This document shows positions 17,190 to 26,493 of a stretch of DNA of 64,000 nt, in pieces. Made by a program: the position numbers and the translations under genes. The stretch's first letter is position 1. Every line of letters starts with the position of its first letter. Source of the stretch: Candidatus Peribacteraceae bacterium (GTDB lineage: Bacteria; Patescibacteriota; Gracilibacteria; Peribacterales; Peribacteraceae); the NCBI GenBank assembly GCA_028703445.1, contig JAQVMW010000007.1, positions 1 through 64,000 on the forward strand, in the 5' to 3' direction. The notes beneath the pieces are model-generated. The model saw nothing but the letters and a program-made list of their open reading frames with translations, searched no databases and was not told where the DNA came from.

Positions 17190-18034
17190 CGGATGCCGTA
17201 CGTTCCAAGTACGGATCTATCGCCACGAGCGGCCTTTCCAGCGATCACAAAGGAGTACGCGCCGTCGCTGAGGCATTCGGCTACACGCCGGAGGAGCTCG
17301 CCTCAATCCCTGCTGAAGCCAACATGGGGCTTTCGTGTGGGAACCCTATCGCACTCGCCAACTTGCGACCCGGAGAAGTGGTGGTTGACCTCGGATCGGG
17401 CGGAGGGATTGACGTTCTCCTCGCCGCTCGGAAGGTTGGACCGGTGGGGAAAGCCATCGGCATCGATATGACCGAAGATATGATTGAGCTTGCGCGAATG
17501 AACGCGAAAAAGGCGAAGCTTGAAAACACAGAGTTTCATAAGGCGACCATCGACAAACTTCCGCTTCCCGACGCTTCTGTGGACTGCATTATCAGTAACT
17601 GCGTGATTAACCTCGCGCCCGACAAGGTCGCTGTCTTCCGTGAAATTGCGCGCGTGCTGAAGCCCGGAGGGAGACTGGCCGTGAGTGACATCATCCTGAA
17701 GAAGACTCTTCCCGATGAACTAGGGTCTGATCTCATGGCCTACGTCGGCTGCATCGCGGGGGCGATCCCCATTTCCGAGTATCAGAAGGGCTTGGTTGAT
17801 GCCGGTCTGTCGCATGTCCAGGTTATCGATAGCGGCGCGGACTTGAATGCGTACGCAAAGGTGGAGAACCAGTGTGCTTGCTGCTCGCCGACAAAAGAGT
17901 CAGGAGGGTGCTGTGGCTCTTCCTCGAAGAAAGACGAGGATGCGCTACATAGCCGTCTGGCTGATTTGCTTCGCCGCTACGATGTGAACGCCTACGCGGC
18001 CAGCGCAAAAATCTTCGCGGTGAAGCCCCTTTGA
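17174..18034 (+). CDS. arsM: Arsenite S-adenosylmethionine methyltransferase
   Basis: Methylates arsenite with SAM to volatile or less toxic species. 286 residues. The SAM-binding core has [20 protein letters not shown] near residue 65. Conserved cysteines of the family are seen in [22 protein letters not shown] and [10 protein letters not shown]. The tail holds extra cysteine clusters ([14 protein letters not shown]), common in ArsM. ATG at 17174 overlaps the arsR end. Between repressor and efflux pump in an operon, the assignment is firm. Confidence 0.95.
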   Translation: MSKRIADAVRSKYGSIATSGLSSDHKGVRAVAEAFGYTPEELASIPAEANMGLSCGNPIALANLRPGEVVVDLGSGGGIDVLLAARKVGPVGKAIGIDMTEDMIELARMNAKKAKLENTEFHKATIDKLPLPDASVDCIISNCVINLAPDKVAVFREIARVLKPGGRLAVSDIILKKTLPDELGSDLMAYVGCIAGAIPISEYQKGLVDAGLSHVQVIDSGADLNAYAKVENQCACCSPTKESGGCCGSSSKKDEDALHSRLADLLRRYDVNAYAASAKIFAVKPL

Positions 18035-18052
18035 TCTTCCCTCTCCTTCGTT

Positions 18053-19090
18053 ATGCGCCTCTCCTTCCTCGACCGCTACCTCACACTCTGGATCTTCCTC
18101 GCCATGGCCGTTGGCGTCGTTCTCGGGAACATAGCACCCTCCTTTGTTTCGGGAATCACGCGATTTTCGGTCGGCACCACGTCCATTCCCATCGCCATCG
18201 GGCTCATCCTCATGATGTACCCGCCTCTCGCGAAGGTTCGCTACGAAGAGCTAGGAAAGGTCTTCCGTAACGGACGGGTGCTCGGCCTTTCACTGGTGCA
18301 GAACTGGATCATCGGTCCTCTCCTCATGTTCGCGCTCGCTCTTCTGTTCCTCGCCGACCGCCCGGAGTACGCCGTGGGGCTCATACTCATCGGCCTCGCC
18401 CGATGCATCGCCATGGTCATCGTATGGAACGAGCTCGCCGAAGGCGACACCGAATACGCTGCGGGGCTCGTGGCGTTCAACTCGATCTTCCAGGTGCTCT
18501 TCTACTCGGTCTATGCCTATATGTTCATCAAGGTGCTGCCTCCGCTCCTCGGCTACAGCTTCGGTGACGTGGACTTGTCCGGCATCACGATAGTGACTAT
18601 CGCGCGCAGCGTGCTCGTGTATCTCGGCATCCCGTTTGTGGCAGGGATCTTGACCCGAATTCTGCTTCTGAAGGCGAAAGGCAGATCTTGGTACGAACAG
18701 ACATTCATTCCCCGCATCAGTCCTCTGACACTGATTGCGCTTCTCTTCACGATCATCGTCATGTTCTCGCTGCAGGGAGCGAATATTCTTCGCATCCCGT
18801 TGGATGTTATTCGCATCGCCATTCCGCTCCTCATCTATTTCGTCGTGATGTTCTTCGTCTCATTCTGGATGAGCAGAAAGTTAGGAGCGGACTATGCCAA
18901 AACAACAACCCTCTCCTTCACTGCCGCCAGCAATAACTTCGAGCTGGCCATCGCAGTAGCGGTTGCAGTCTTTGGAATTGGATCCGGTGCAGCCTTCGCT
19001 GCTGTCATCGGACCGCTCGTTGAAGTGCCCGTTCTCATTGGTTTGGTGAACGTTGCACTCATGTTTAAGCAGAAATACTCGTGGCAGTGA
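18053..19090 (+). CDS. acr3: Arsenite efflux transporter, ACR3 family
   Basis: 345 residues, ten transmembrane helices. It expels arsenite by proton exchange. Family signatures: [22 protein letters not shown] near residue 45 and the conserved Cys in [21 protein letters not shown] near 125, required for transport, then [17 protein letters not shown]. It lies 18 bases after arsM and completes the module. Its 3' end runs up to a minus-strand peptide remnant and the att-like repeat at 19099. Confidence 0.95.
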   Translation: MRLSFLDRYLTLWIFLAMAVGVVLGNIAPSFVSGITRFSVGTTSIPIAIGLILMMYPPLAKVRYEELGKVFRNGRVLGLSLVQNWIIGPLLMFALALLFLADRPEYAVGLILIGLARCIAMVIVWNELAEGDTEYAAGLVAFNSIFQVLFYSVYAYMFIKVLPPLLGYSFGDVDLSGITIVTIARSVLVYLGIPFVAGILTRILLLKAKGRSWYEQTFIPRISPLTLIALLFTIIVMFSLQGANILRIPLDVIRIAIPLLIYFVVMFFVSFWMSRKLGADYAKTTTLSFTAASNNFELAIAVAVAVFGIGSGAAFAAVIGPLVEVPVLIGLVNVALMFKQKYSWQ

Positions 19091-19098
19091 ATCGTCGA

Positions 19099-19292
19099 AG
19101 TACGTCGTACCACTCAACCATCCCTTCAATAACCGAGTTTTCGATCCGCATGCCTCGGGCTGCCACTACGCGCACGTGACCGTGCTGCCTATACGCTACA
19201 AATCCCTCATCGTATCCAGGTTCGACTTGTCCGACATAGCCCGAGGGCGAAGTCGGGTTCCCTGTTGGGCTGACCTACTGTCCGTGGTGCTC
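19099..19292. repeat. Att-like repeat plus 135-bp direct repeat
   Basis: 19099-19165 matches the copy at 15674-15740 (about 84%). 19158-19292 matches 26513-26647 over 135 bases with about four differences. On the minus strand the whole block is an open frame with no internal start (GYVGQVEPGYDEGFVAYRQHG then RIENSVIEGMVEWYDVL), ending at 19065. The best reading is remnants of gene 3' ends fused at a tRNA-end recombination site. The rest of the 19091-19314 gap holds nothing else. Confidence 0.65.
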
Positions 19293-19314
19293 GGCAGCAA
19301 AAATCGATATGAAT

Positions 19315-19860
19315 TCAAGAATTGGATGAGGAAGTGTCTTGAGGGAAGCTTCTTACGAACATCTCCATATCTTCGAATACTTCGGGAATCATCCTATCGG
19401 CTTCTGTTATTGGTAAGTTTTGGAGGGATGTGATGATGGAAGACCAAGATCGGCCCACCAGATACAGACGCATCTTATGGCGCAGCGAATGGGTATAGGC
19501 GAGGCACCAGGCTGTGAAGACTTCCGCCATCGTTCCGAGTGAACCTTCCTGTGCCACGATCAACTCGCTGTCCGCGATCAATTCCCGCATACGATCGAAG
19601 AGATCCGGCTGTTTTCGTTCTTCCGTGATGTGGCGGTTGGCGGCCTTGGGGTCGAAGGTGGCATTCGTGATCCCCAGTACCCGCCCGCTTACGTCTCTCA
19701 CCCCTTCGGCAACCGCTTCCATGAGACCGTAGTACCCGCCGCACTTCACGGTGTAGCCGCGTTCGGCGAGGAATCTTCCCAAGCGTACGCCGTCACGGTA
19801 CTGCTCCGTATTAGGAGCGTAGCCGGAACCGCCGAAGGTCGTGGCGAATTTTTCGTTCAT
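19315..19860 (-). CDS. LOG-family protein (lysine-decarboxylase-like fold)
   Basis: 181 residues of the LOG/TIGR00725-like Rossmann fold. Proven members cleave nucleoside monophosphates to base and ribose-5-phosphate. GSGYAPNTEQYRDGVRLG begins the fold. GGYYGLMEAVAEGV stands for the GG-x-GLM motif, and EGSLGTMAE for the usual PGGxGTxxE. The PGG is replaced by EGS, so the phosphate-binding loop differs from classic enzymes and activity is uncertain. Last gene of the minus-strand operon of cassette IV, 37 bases after the glycosyltransferase. Confidence 0.8.
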   Translation of the reverse strand: MNEKFATTFGGSGYAPNTEQYRDGVRLGRFLAERGYTVKCGGYYGLMEAVAEGVRDVSGRVLGITNATFDPKAANRHITEERKQPDLFDRMRELIADSELIVAQEGSLGTMAEVFTAWCLAYTHSLRHKMRLYLVGRSWSSIITSLQNLPITEADRMIPEVFEDMEMFVRSFPQDTSSSNS

Positions 19861-19897
19861 GGGAGGATAACGGGGAAGGTACGGTACACCACTGATG

Positions 19898-21169
19898 TCA
19901 TGAGTCGAGGCCGATAACGTCTTTCATGGCTGCGGAGAACTCACGCACAAAACCGGCAGTGGTGAAGAGTCCGGATGGGAGCGATATGCTCCCGGATGTG
20001 TACAACTGTTCTGCAATCCCTGCCGCAAAGGCTTCGGGCTCGGGAACTCCATAGGGAAGCTGATATTCGTAACCCGGGAGTAAGCGTGTATTGTCATTAA
20101 ATCCGTAGGGTTTGTACGTACGGAATTTCGTGGTTGGAACGAGCTTCGCATACGGCCGGAAGACATCATTGAAATTCAAGTCACAGGCTACAACGCGGCT
20201 GCCCATGAGCAGGGCATCCATGGGAATGCGCGGTGTGTAGTCGGTTCCGCTCGGAAAAGCGAGCACATCCATATGCGTGAGAAGAGCGAGAAGATCCACA
20301 TAGGGAATCTGCCTCTCAAGCAGACGGATGCCCTTCGCATCTTGGACAATCGAGCGGATTTCATCCGACTGCGTTCCTGTTCCCATCATCACAAGACGCG
20401 CGGATGGAACCAGCTTTTCCACCAACGGCCAAATTTCCTGTGCCAGAAGAACCGCATTCTTTTCGGGGTCGATGCGCCCGAAGCATCCGACTACATGCTC
20501 TCCTTCTCCCACAAATTCAGCGATCCCCAGTTCGTTGAGTATATTCGGCGCTCTCTTCCGCGCCTCGGAGAGAAATTCGTGGTCGACGAATTTGTGCACC
20601 ACATGAATTTTATCTTCGGCCTGAGGATAACGCCGCCTGATGAGCCTCGCGTCATTTTCCTGCAAAGCGATGATGCCGTCCGCCTCTTCAAGTGAACGAT
20701 CATAGTCGCGATGATAGCCGGAAAAGATGTTCCTCTGATCCCCAGACACAAGCGCCATCTTCGCAAGAAGCAGAGTTTTCGCACGAGTTTGTCCGACTGC
20801 CTCAATGAGTTTCGCACCGCACAACGGATGGTAGGTGAGATATAAAACGTCCATTCCGAATTCCTCCATCAGTTTGTGAATGCGCCCCAATCGTATGTCA
20901 TATCCATCGATGGCATCTTGCACATTGGCAACTGGAATGTGCGGATACGGAAGAGGATGCAAAATGTTCTCCGCATGGTATGCAACCAGACCTTCATCGA
21001 GCATTTGAACGGGGGGACGTTCCGTCGATGCGGTGACTCCAACGACATTTCGGAACTGCATTTGTTGGAGTGCACGCACCGTAAAGGCTGCCTCAATGAT
21101 GTGTGCACTGTGCTCGGGAGGAAAACCCGCGAAGACGCCGATGGTTGCATCACGCCGTTCCATCGTCAA
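19898..21169 (-). CDS. Glycosyltransferase, GT-B fold (GT4-like)
   Basis: 423 residues with a Glycos_transf_1-like C-terminal half: GEGEHVVGCFGRIDPEKNAVLLAQEIW near 225 (the G-R-x-x-x-E-K-N of GT4), LVMMGTG near 260, and an altered acceptor region FPSGTDYTPRIPMDALLMGSRVVA in place of the common E-G-x-P-x-x-x-x-E-A-M-A. The N-terminal half begins IGVFAGFPPEHSAHI. The sugar and acceptor are unknown. Its start overlaps the APH-like kinase stop by four bases (ATGA), so the two are translated together. Confidence 0.8.
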   Translation of the reverse strand: MTMERRDATIGVFAGFPPEHSAHIIEAAFTVRALQQMQFRNVVGVTASTERPPVQMLDEGLVAYHAENILHPLPYPHIPVANVQDAIDGYDIRLGRIHKLMEEFGMDVLYLTYHPLCGAKLIEAVGQTRAKTLLLAKMALVSGDQRNIFSGYHRDYDRSLEEADGIIALQENDARLIRRRYPQAEDKIHVVHKFVDHEFLSEARKRAPNILNELGIAEFVGEGEHVVGCFGRIDPEKNAVLLAQEIWPLVEKLVPSARLVMMGTGTQSDEIRSIVQDAKGIRLLERQIPYVDLLALLTHMDVLAFPSGTDYTPRIPMDALLMGSRVVACDLNFNDVFRPYAKLVPTTKFRTYKPYGFNDNTRLLPGYEYQLPYGVPEPEAFAAGIAEQLYTSGSISLPSGLFTTAGFVREFSAAMKDVIGLDS

Positions 21170-22089
21170 TCGAGGTGCTGTTGGGCGAAGGAGAGAGCTG
21201 CCGAGTAGTGCTGTAGGAGAGCCTCGAGATCGACGGATGTTCGCCCGGCAATCCAGAGGAACCCATGGATATCCTCTTCGCAGAATCGGGCAATCGCCGC
21301 CAGGAATTGCTGCCGTGACAACTTCTGCATTTCCCCCAGGGGAGAATGCTCAACGTACATCTCCAGGTGTTCTGCGGACTGCTGCGGATCGCAGCAGGCA
21401 TGGTTGAACGTTGTATGAGCCCATTCCTGCTGCACCGTGCCGATGCCGAGCGCATCGAAGTCGAGAATGGCAGTGAGGGCATCCCCACAGAACAGCAAAT
21501 TCTGCCGTTCGAAATCGCGATGGACGAGCGAAGTCTGCGGTGCAGCCGGCGCTGCCACTCCTTGGTAGCACTCCCTGCATCGCGCGATCAGGGACTGGAT
21601 GGTTCTCCCCGGAGGAATTTCCGTTTCTTCCTCCGCGCTCCCCGTTTGAAACGGGCGGATGTCCGCTCCTTCTGCAACGATCCGTGAGAGCTCCCGGTGG
21701 AGTGTGTCGAACCCACGGATCACCTCACGATGCTGCCGCTCGGACATCGGGTCTTTCTGATGGTGCTGCCAGCCGACGAGTGACCTTCCCTCGACCCATG
21801 GAGTCAACCACGCCGGACGGCCGTTCATGTCGATCACACGATGACCGCTCCTGGAAAGGAGAGGCTGTGCAACAGGCACCGCGCACACCTGCCCGACGAC
21901 CTCTGCACGCGCTGCGGCTTCTCTCGCAGTCCTCTGTTGAAATTCCGTCAGTGCGAAGACTCCCCGGTCAGTCTCGATGCGGTAGGTCGTGTTCACGAAG
22001 CCGTGCGGATGCCGTTCGCAGTGACGGATGTTTCCGATGTCATACTGCGATGCGGCGGTTTCCCCTGCGAGCAGGTGTTCAGCGGGCAT
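21166..22089 (-). CDS. Aminoglycoside phosphotransferase / choline kinase-like kinase
   Basis: 307 residues with a eukaryotic-kinase-like small-molecule kinase fold. N-terminal HPHGFVNTTYRIETDRG is the nucleotide loop, LVHRDFERQNLLF near 195 is the HxDxxxxN catalytic loop, and ILDFDALGIG is the metal-binding DFD. The family phosphorylates hydroxyls on amino sugars, choline, homoserine or hydroxylysine. It overlaps the aminotransferase by 11 bases and the glycosyltransferase by four. An APH-like kinase beside a class III aminotransferase is also seen in hydroxylysine and ethanolamine-phosphate pathways, but here it more likely serves a biosynthetic route. Confidence 0.82.
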   Translation of the reverse strand: MPAEHLLAGETAASQYDIGNIRHCERHPHGFVNTTYRIETDRGVFALTEFQQRTAREAAARAEVVGQVCAVPVAQPLLSRSGHRVIDMNGRPAWLTPWVEGRSLVGWQHHQKDPMSERQHREVIRGFDTLHRELSRIVAEGADIRPFQTGSAEEETEIPPGRTIQSLIARCRECYQGVAAPAAPQTSLVHRDFERQNLLFCGDALTAILDFDALGIGTVQQEWAHTTFNHACCDPQQSAEHLEMYVEHSPLGEMQKLSRQQFLAAIARFCEEDIHGFLWIAGRTSVDLEALLQHYSAALSFAQQHLD

Positions 22090-23389
22090 GGTGGCGGAGA
22101 ACGGATATCAGAGAGTCCAGCGTTGCCTCGACGCAGTACTGAATCTCCTGGGAGGTCGAGACGTAGGGTGGTACGAGGATGATCGTGTTGCCGATGGACC
22201 CGGCGAGGATGTTTGACTGCTTGAGTTTTTGGCATGTCTCCGCGGCGATCGCGGGTGCGTGTTCCCCCATCTCAGGCGAGAACACCTCGATGCCCGCCAT
22301 CAACCCGCGCTGGCGCACGTGGACGCGGGGATCCTCACCGGAAGCGGCGCGTAGCGATGTTTCAAACGCGGACTGCAAAGTTCGGATCTGCGTTTGCATT
22401 TGTTGCGTTGAGAGAACGTCGATGTTTTTGAGGGCTGCGGCGCAAGCGAGTGGATTACCCGAGAAAGTGTGTCCGTGCATGAGAGGATCGCAACCGTGGG
22501 AACGGGCGTACATGTCCCCCACCTTCGGGTGGATCAACACGGAAGCAAAAGGTATGTATCCTGCGCTGATTCCTTTGCCAAGGAGCAGCATATCGGGTTT
22601 GAGGCCGAGGTCCTGGTAGTGAAAGCGACTCCCTGCCCGGTGAAATCCCGTTGCCACTTCATCAACGATGAGCAGACATCCGGTTTGATCGCAGATCTGC
22701 TGGATTGCAGCCAACTCTTCCGGCGGGACAGGCACGATGCCGCCCGCTCCATGGAGCGACTCGACGATGATGGCCGCAATATCGTCCGTGCCCTTCCCCG
22801 TGGCTTCCGCAAGGGAAGGGTGGCTGGTTCGGCGGAGGTGCTTCTCGCGTTCGGTGACCGCTTCCGATGCCACGAGTTCGGTCCGGTACGGTCGCATCTG
22901 CCGGAAATCCTCGTATTCGTCGCCCCCATTCACGCTCATGGCCCCGATCGTTTCGCCGTGGTAGGAATTCTGCAGGGTGATGATGCGCTTCCGTTTGTCT
23001 TCCCCCACCCGATGCCAGTAGTCCAGCGTGAGTTTCAGCGATGCATCGACTGCTTCGGAGCCGGAGTTGCAGAAGAAGGAATAGTACCCGTCGAGGCCGG
23101 CAAAACGGGGGAGACGCTCCGCGAGCTCGATGGCTCGTCCGTGCGCCTGGCCGTGAAGGGAGGTATGCGCGATGCTGTCGAGCTGCGCATGGAGAACTTC
23201 GGTGATGTCCGGGTGACGGTGCCCCAAATTCGCCACCCAGAGGGAAGAGGTTCCGTCGTAGAACTTCCTCCCGTTGGTCGTGTGGAGGTAGGGCCCCTCG
23301 CCATGGTCGACGATGACCGGATTCTGCATGTCCTCCGCTCCCGTGAAAGGGAGGAGGAGCCGATCGGGAATGAAGGAGAATGCTGCCAT
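22079..23389 (-). CDS. BioA-like class III aminotransferase (PLP)
   Basis: 436 residues. PLP-dependent aminotransferase closest in look to 8-amino-7-oxononanoate synthase partner BioA: DGTSSLWVANLGHRHPDI near 45, FFCNSGSEAVDASLKL near 105, HGETIGAMSVNG near 145, LLIVDEVATGFHRAGS near 230 and LLLGKGISAGYIP with the PLP lysine near 265, then HGHTFSGNPLACAAAL. BioA uses SAM as amino donor, but whether this protein does is unknown. No other biotin gene is nearby, so a different keto substrate in the cassette pathway is likely. Three bases separate it from the radical SAM gene. Confidence 0.85.
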   Translation of the reverse strand: MAAFSFIPDRLLLPFTGAEDMQNPVIVDHGEGPYLHTTNGRKFYDGTSSLWVANLGHRHPDITEVLHAQLDSIAHTSLHGQAHGRAIELAERLPRFAGLDGYYSFFCNSGSEAVDASLKLTLDYWHRVGEDKRKRIITLQNSYHGETIGAMSVNGGDEYEDFRQMRPYRTELVASEAVTEREKHLRRTSHPSLAEATGKGTDDIAAIIVESLHGAGGIVPVPPEELAAIQQICDQTGCLLIVDEVATGFHRAGSRFHYQDLGLKPDMLLLGKGISAGYIPFASVLIHPKVGDMYARSHGCDPLMHGHTFSGNPLACAAALKNIDVLSTQQMQTQIRTLQSAFETSLRAASGEDPRVHVRQRGLMAGIEVFSPEMGEHAPAIAAETCQKLKQSNILAGSIGNTIILVPPYVSTSQEIQYCVEATLDSLISVLRHHAR

Positions 23390-23392
23390 ACG

Positions 23393-24463
23393 TCATCCTA
23401 AAGGAGTGTTCCCGATGGAGCTGTAGGGATAGAAACCGCAACGATGACAGAGATTTGTCCGTTCGAAGAGGTCATGGATGAATCGCCTGCAGAAATCGAT
23501 GACGCGCTCGCTCTCCCAAATCTGTTGCAGCGTCTGCTCTCTCGTGTCTCCGAGGATGTGTTCTCCGTTGTAGTCCGCATTGCAGGGGACAACCCGGCCA
23601 TCCGAAAGGATAGTGAGCGACGTGAGAGGGATGCGGCAATCATGCTGAAACACGGTGTCGCCCTCGGTAACCAGATCATGGGGGACATCGGGGTACGGAA
23701 AGAACGGCTTGATATGGACATGGACTCCCGGCACCGCTCCCCAATCCTGCACGAACGAAACTTCGGGGGCGTTCGCCATCTGTATCAGCTGTACATCGAG
23801 TTTCGTCTCCGTCCCCAGGACGGACTTGGCTTCCACGATGTCATGCATGCGCTGGATCATGGTGTCGAACGAATGGACGCGCACGCCCCTCACCCGCTCG
23901 AAATCTTCCGCCGTCGTGCCGTCGAGGCAGACGATGAGCCTGTCCAGTTGCAAGCGGAACAATTCCCGCGCGGTATCGAGCTGCATGTTGACGATCGTGT
24001 CGGAGAACTGGACGGGGAACGACGCGTGTTCTTTGATGTAGCCGACGCGCTCGAGCAGCTTCGGATCGAGGGTCGGACTGCCGAAGTGATGCAACCGGAG
24101 TCCCGTCACGTCGTACGCGCTCCCGGGCCACACGAGGGAGGGCGGCGGGTCCCGGAGGAATGTTGCACGGCCTTCGTCCCGTGCGTCCTTCTCCCTCTCT
24201 GTGTCTGCGATCTGATCGACGAGGGAATGGAAGAGCTCCGTCCCCATCGCCTGGACCTTCCGCGTCATCAAGTTCGGTTTGCCTCTCGGGCACATCACGC
24301 ACTTCATGTTGCAGGCATTCGTCGTCTCGATCTGATCGATGGAAGCGAGGGGGGAGCGGTTCTCCATGACCATGTTGAACACCTCATCGGGCTTCCTGCT
24401 ACCGTCGAACATCGTCCGGATCCCGTCCTCTTCCGTCTTCCGGTAGAAGGCATGATCGATCAT
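23393..24463 (-). CDS. Radical SAM / SPASM-domain enzyme
   Basis: 356 residues. The 4Fe-4S motif CNMKCVMC (CxxxCxxC) is near residue 50. The radical SAM barrel follows. A SPASM-like C-terminal region has cysteines in FQHDCRIPLTSL, GRVVPCNADYNG and NLCHRCGFYPY, enough for an auxiliary cluster. SPASM enzymes modify peptides or sugars such as aminoglycoside precursors. It overlaps the upstream glycosyltransferase by four bases. No short precursor peptide gene is evident nearby, so a sugar or small-molecule substrate is favoured. Confidence 0.85.
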   Translation of the reverse strand: MIDHAFYRKTEEDGIRTMFDGSRKPDEVFNMVMENRSPLASIDQIETTNACNMKCVMCPRGKPNLMTRKVQAMGTELFHSLVDQIADTEREKDARDEGRATFLRDPPPSLVWPGSAYDVTGLRLHHFGSPTLDPKLLERVGYIKEHASFPVQFSDTIVNMQLDTARELFRLQLDRLIVCLDGTTAEDFERVRGVRVHSFDTMIQRMHDIVEAKSVLGTETKLDVQLIQMANAPEVSFVQDWGAVPGVHVHIKPFFPYPDVPHDLVTEGDTVFQHDCRIPLTSLTILSDGRVVPCNADYNGEHILGDTREQTLQQIWESERVIDFCRRFIHDLFERTNLCHRCGFYPYSSIGNTPLG

Positions 24464-25650
24464 GTCAGGAAGGGGGAGAGATGCCCCAGCATTTCCCGCG
24501 CCATGGCGGGCGCATCGTACCGGCGGACATTGGCCTTGTACGTCTCGGGGTCGGCCTGTCCGTTCCGGTCGAGTGTCGCGGAGATCTTCTCCGGCAGATC
24601 GGATCCGTCCTCCGCGAACAGTAATTCCGGCGTGTGGGGAACCAGCTCGGGGAATGCGCCGACATTGGGACAGAGCACGGGGTTCCCCGTTGCGAGGATG
24701 TCCGCAACCGCCATGCTCCAGAGCGCCGACGGCTTCACGGGGGCGATGCCGAGATCGACGCGGGAGAGGAGTGCGTGGTACTGCTGCCGCGTGGAGCAGT
24801 GGATGCGATCGACGAACGGAAGGTTGCCGAGATCTTCGCGAAATTGCCGCACACCAGGATCCAGCCGGTTCCGCTCCAGAGAACGTTCGCCCGTGGGGTC
24901 CGTCACGACGAAGTGGATGTCCCTCGTGGATGCCACCTGACGGACGGCATCGATGACCTGCTGCGTTCCGTAGTGCTTGTAGAGTCTCTGGTTGTAGAGG
25001 ATATGTGGCATGCCGTTCTTCCTCTTCGGTTGCGTGAAGAGCTCGGATTCGATGGGAGGCGAGAACACTTCGAGCTGCGGATCGAGAGCGGCTCGGTACC
25101 GCTCCCTGTAGGCGCGCAGGAGGATGTCTCTCCCGAAAGCGCTCCCGATGAATGCCTTGTCTGACAATTCCAGCGCCTCGAGGTTCCTCCCCAAGATGGG
25201 AACAGCCGAGAACCCGTGCAGGTTCTGGCTCGGATCCAATACCATCCCCTGCGCATCGTAGTGGAACGGGAGGTAGTGGTAGTACGAGACCGCGGGAATT
25301 TCCTTTCCGTACATGGAGGATAGCAGCGTCTTGAAATTCAACGTGCTCTCCGGCTGGTTATTGTAGAGGAGGTCGACTTGCGGCAGGTGCTGGAACCGAT
25401 CCTTCAAAGCATGCCAATCGAAGTGCAGCCGCGTGGAGAATTTGTCGAACTTGGTATGGAACGGAATCATGGAGATATTCGGATGCCACTGCTCCGTGTT
25501 CAGACGGTGTCCGAGGAACAGCACACGAAGGTTGCGGCGCATCTCGCAGAGGTGCGTCCACAGGAGCTTCTGGAAGATGTAGCCGCTGTCCGCTTCGAAG
25601 TTCGAATCGTTGCTGACGTTGAGATTGACGAGGACGGTTTTTTCAAGCAT
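24460..25650 (-). CDS. Glycosyltransferase, GT-B fold (second of the cassette)
   Basis: 396 residues. It starts MLEKTVLVNLNVSNDSNFEADSG. The C-terminal half has KNGMPHILYNQRLYKHYGTQQVIDAVRQV, resembling the GT4 nucleotide-sugar lobe, and SRVDLGIAPVKPSALWSMAVADILATGNPVLCPNVGAFPEL, a variant acceptor-lobe signature. No membrane segment. Second gene of the operon, 72 bases after the HAD phosphatase and overlapping the radical SAM gene by four bases. Donor and acceptor cannot be inferred. Confidence 0.75.
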   Translation of the reverse strand: MLEKTVLVNLNVSNDSNFEADSGYIFQKLLWTHLCEMRRNLRVLFLGHRLNTEQWHPNISMIPFHTKFDKFSTRLHFDWHALKDRFQHLPQVDLLYNNQPESTLNFKTLLSSMYGKEIPAVSYYHYLPFHYDAQGMVLDPSQNLHGFSAVPILGRNLEALELSDKAFIGSAFGRDILLRAYRERYRAALDPQLEVFSPPIESELFTQPKRKNGMPHILYNQRLYKHYGTQQVIDAVRQVASTRDIHFVVTDPTGERSLERNRLDPGVRQFREDLGNLPFVDRIHCSTRQQYHALLSRVDLGIAPVKPSALWSMAVADILATGNPVLCPNVGAFPELVPHTPELLFAEDGSDLPEKISATLDRNGQADPETYKANVRRYDAPAMAREMLGHLSPFLT

Positions 25651-25722
25651 AAAGGCATTAACTTTAGCACCAGATACCGTTCATGCAAGCTTCGTTTTTT
25701 GTGTTCTACTAGCGCAAATTTG

Positions 25723-26406
25723 CTATTCTCTCTCCTGAGAACGCGCGAGAATGCCAGGAAGATCCCCGATGGATGCCACGATGCGACATCGTGGATCGAA
25801 CGTGAAGTGCCGCGAGTAGTCGGTGGGGATGATGATGACAGGTATTCCCGCCCGGAGCGCGTTCTGATCGGTGGGCGTGTCGCCGACATGGAGACATTCC
25901 TGCGGTGAAACGCCGTAGTGCCTCATGATCGTGCGGAAGTACTCGGGATTGCTCTTCCTGCCCTTCACCAGTGCCCCATGTCCGATGAACGAGAAGTACT
26001 CGGCAATGGAGAAATTGTGGAGGTATCGTTCGAGTTGCTCCTTCGTCTCCCCGGAACCGATGGCGAGCGAGAAGGATGGGGAGAGCGTCTTCAGCGTCTC
26101 CAGCACGCCCGGTTTCATGCGGACGCGGGGGAGGATGTCGTCCGTGTAGTAGCATTCTCGTACCATGCGAAGGATCACTTCCCTCTGCTCCGGAGGGATA
26201 TCCAGTGCGTCGAGACAATCGTCGTAGCCGTTCCTCGCGTAGAACACTTCGTCGATCGCAATGCCCGAGGGCGCCAGCGCCCGTTGCAGCTCGCGAAACA
26301 TCAGTTCATCGGTGTTGAATAGAACACCATCGACATCGAAGATGATGACTTTTGGCGTCAGCACGTTGCTGTCGGGTTTTCTGAGCATGGGATTGCAATG
26401 ATACAT
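25723..26406 (-). CDS. HAD-superfamily phosphatase
   Basis: 227 residues. IIFDVDGVLFNTDE near residue 20 holds the catalytic Asp pair, LAIGSGETKEQLERYL is motif II (Ser), KGRKSNPEYFR gives the motif III lysine and HVGDTPTDQNALRAG gives the motif IV acids. A helical cap lies between motifs I and II, as in phosphoglycolate or sugar-phosphate phosphatases. First gene of the cassette IV operon. A CATACT hexamer (26412-26417, minus strand) ends six bases before the ATG, suggesting a leaderless operon start. Probably removes a phosphate from a pathway intermediate. Confidence 0.88.
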   Translation of the reverse strand: MYHCNPMLRKPDSNVLTPKVIIFDVDGVLFNTDELMFRELQRALAPSGIAIDEVFYARNGYDDCLDALDIPPEQREVILRMVRECYYTDDILPRVRMKPGVLETLKTLSPSFSLAIGSGETKEQLERYLHNFSIAEYFSFIGHGALVKGRKSNPEYFRTIMRHYGVSPQECLHVGDTPTDQNALRAGIPVIIIPTDYSRHFTFDPRCRIVASIGDLPGILARSQERE

Positions 26407-26493
26407 GATTGAGTATGAGAATTATGGGGTAGGACCAGCCACCACGGGTACCCGACCGTTTGGCTATGTATGTACAACCCCAAGGTTCCTCGA

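Larger units (their letters stand above)
16740..19165. mobile_element. Cassette III: arsenic resistance module
   Basis: 2.4 kb between att-like cores at 16730-16739 and 19156-19165, containing arsR-arsM-acr3 on the plus strand. The genes are overlapping or closely spaced, a complete self-contained resistance unit. Cassette status is inferred from the flanking repeats. Confidence 0.45.
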
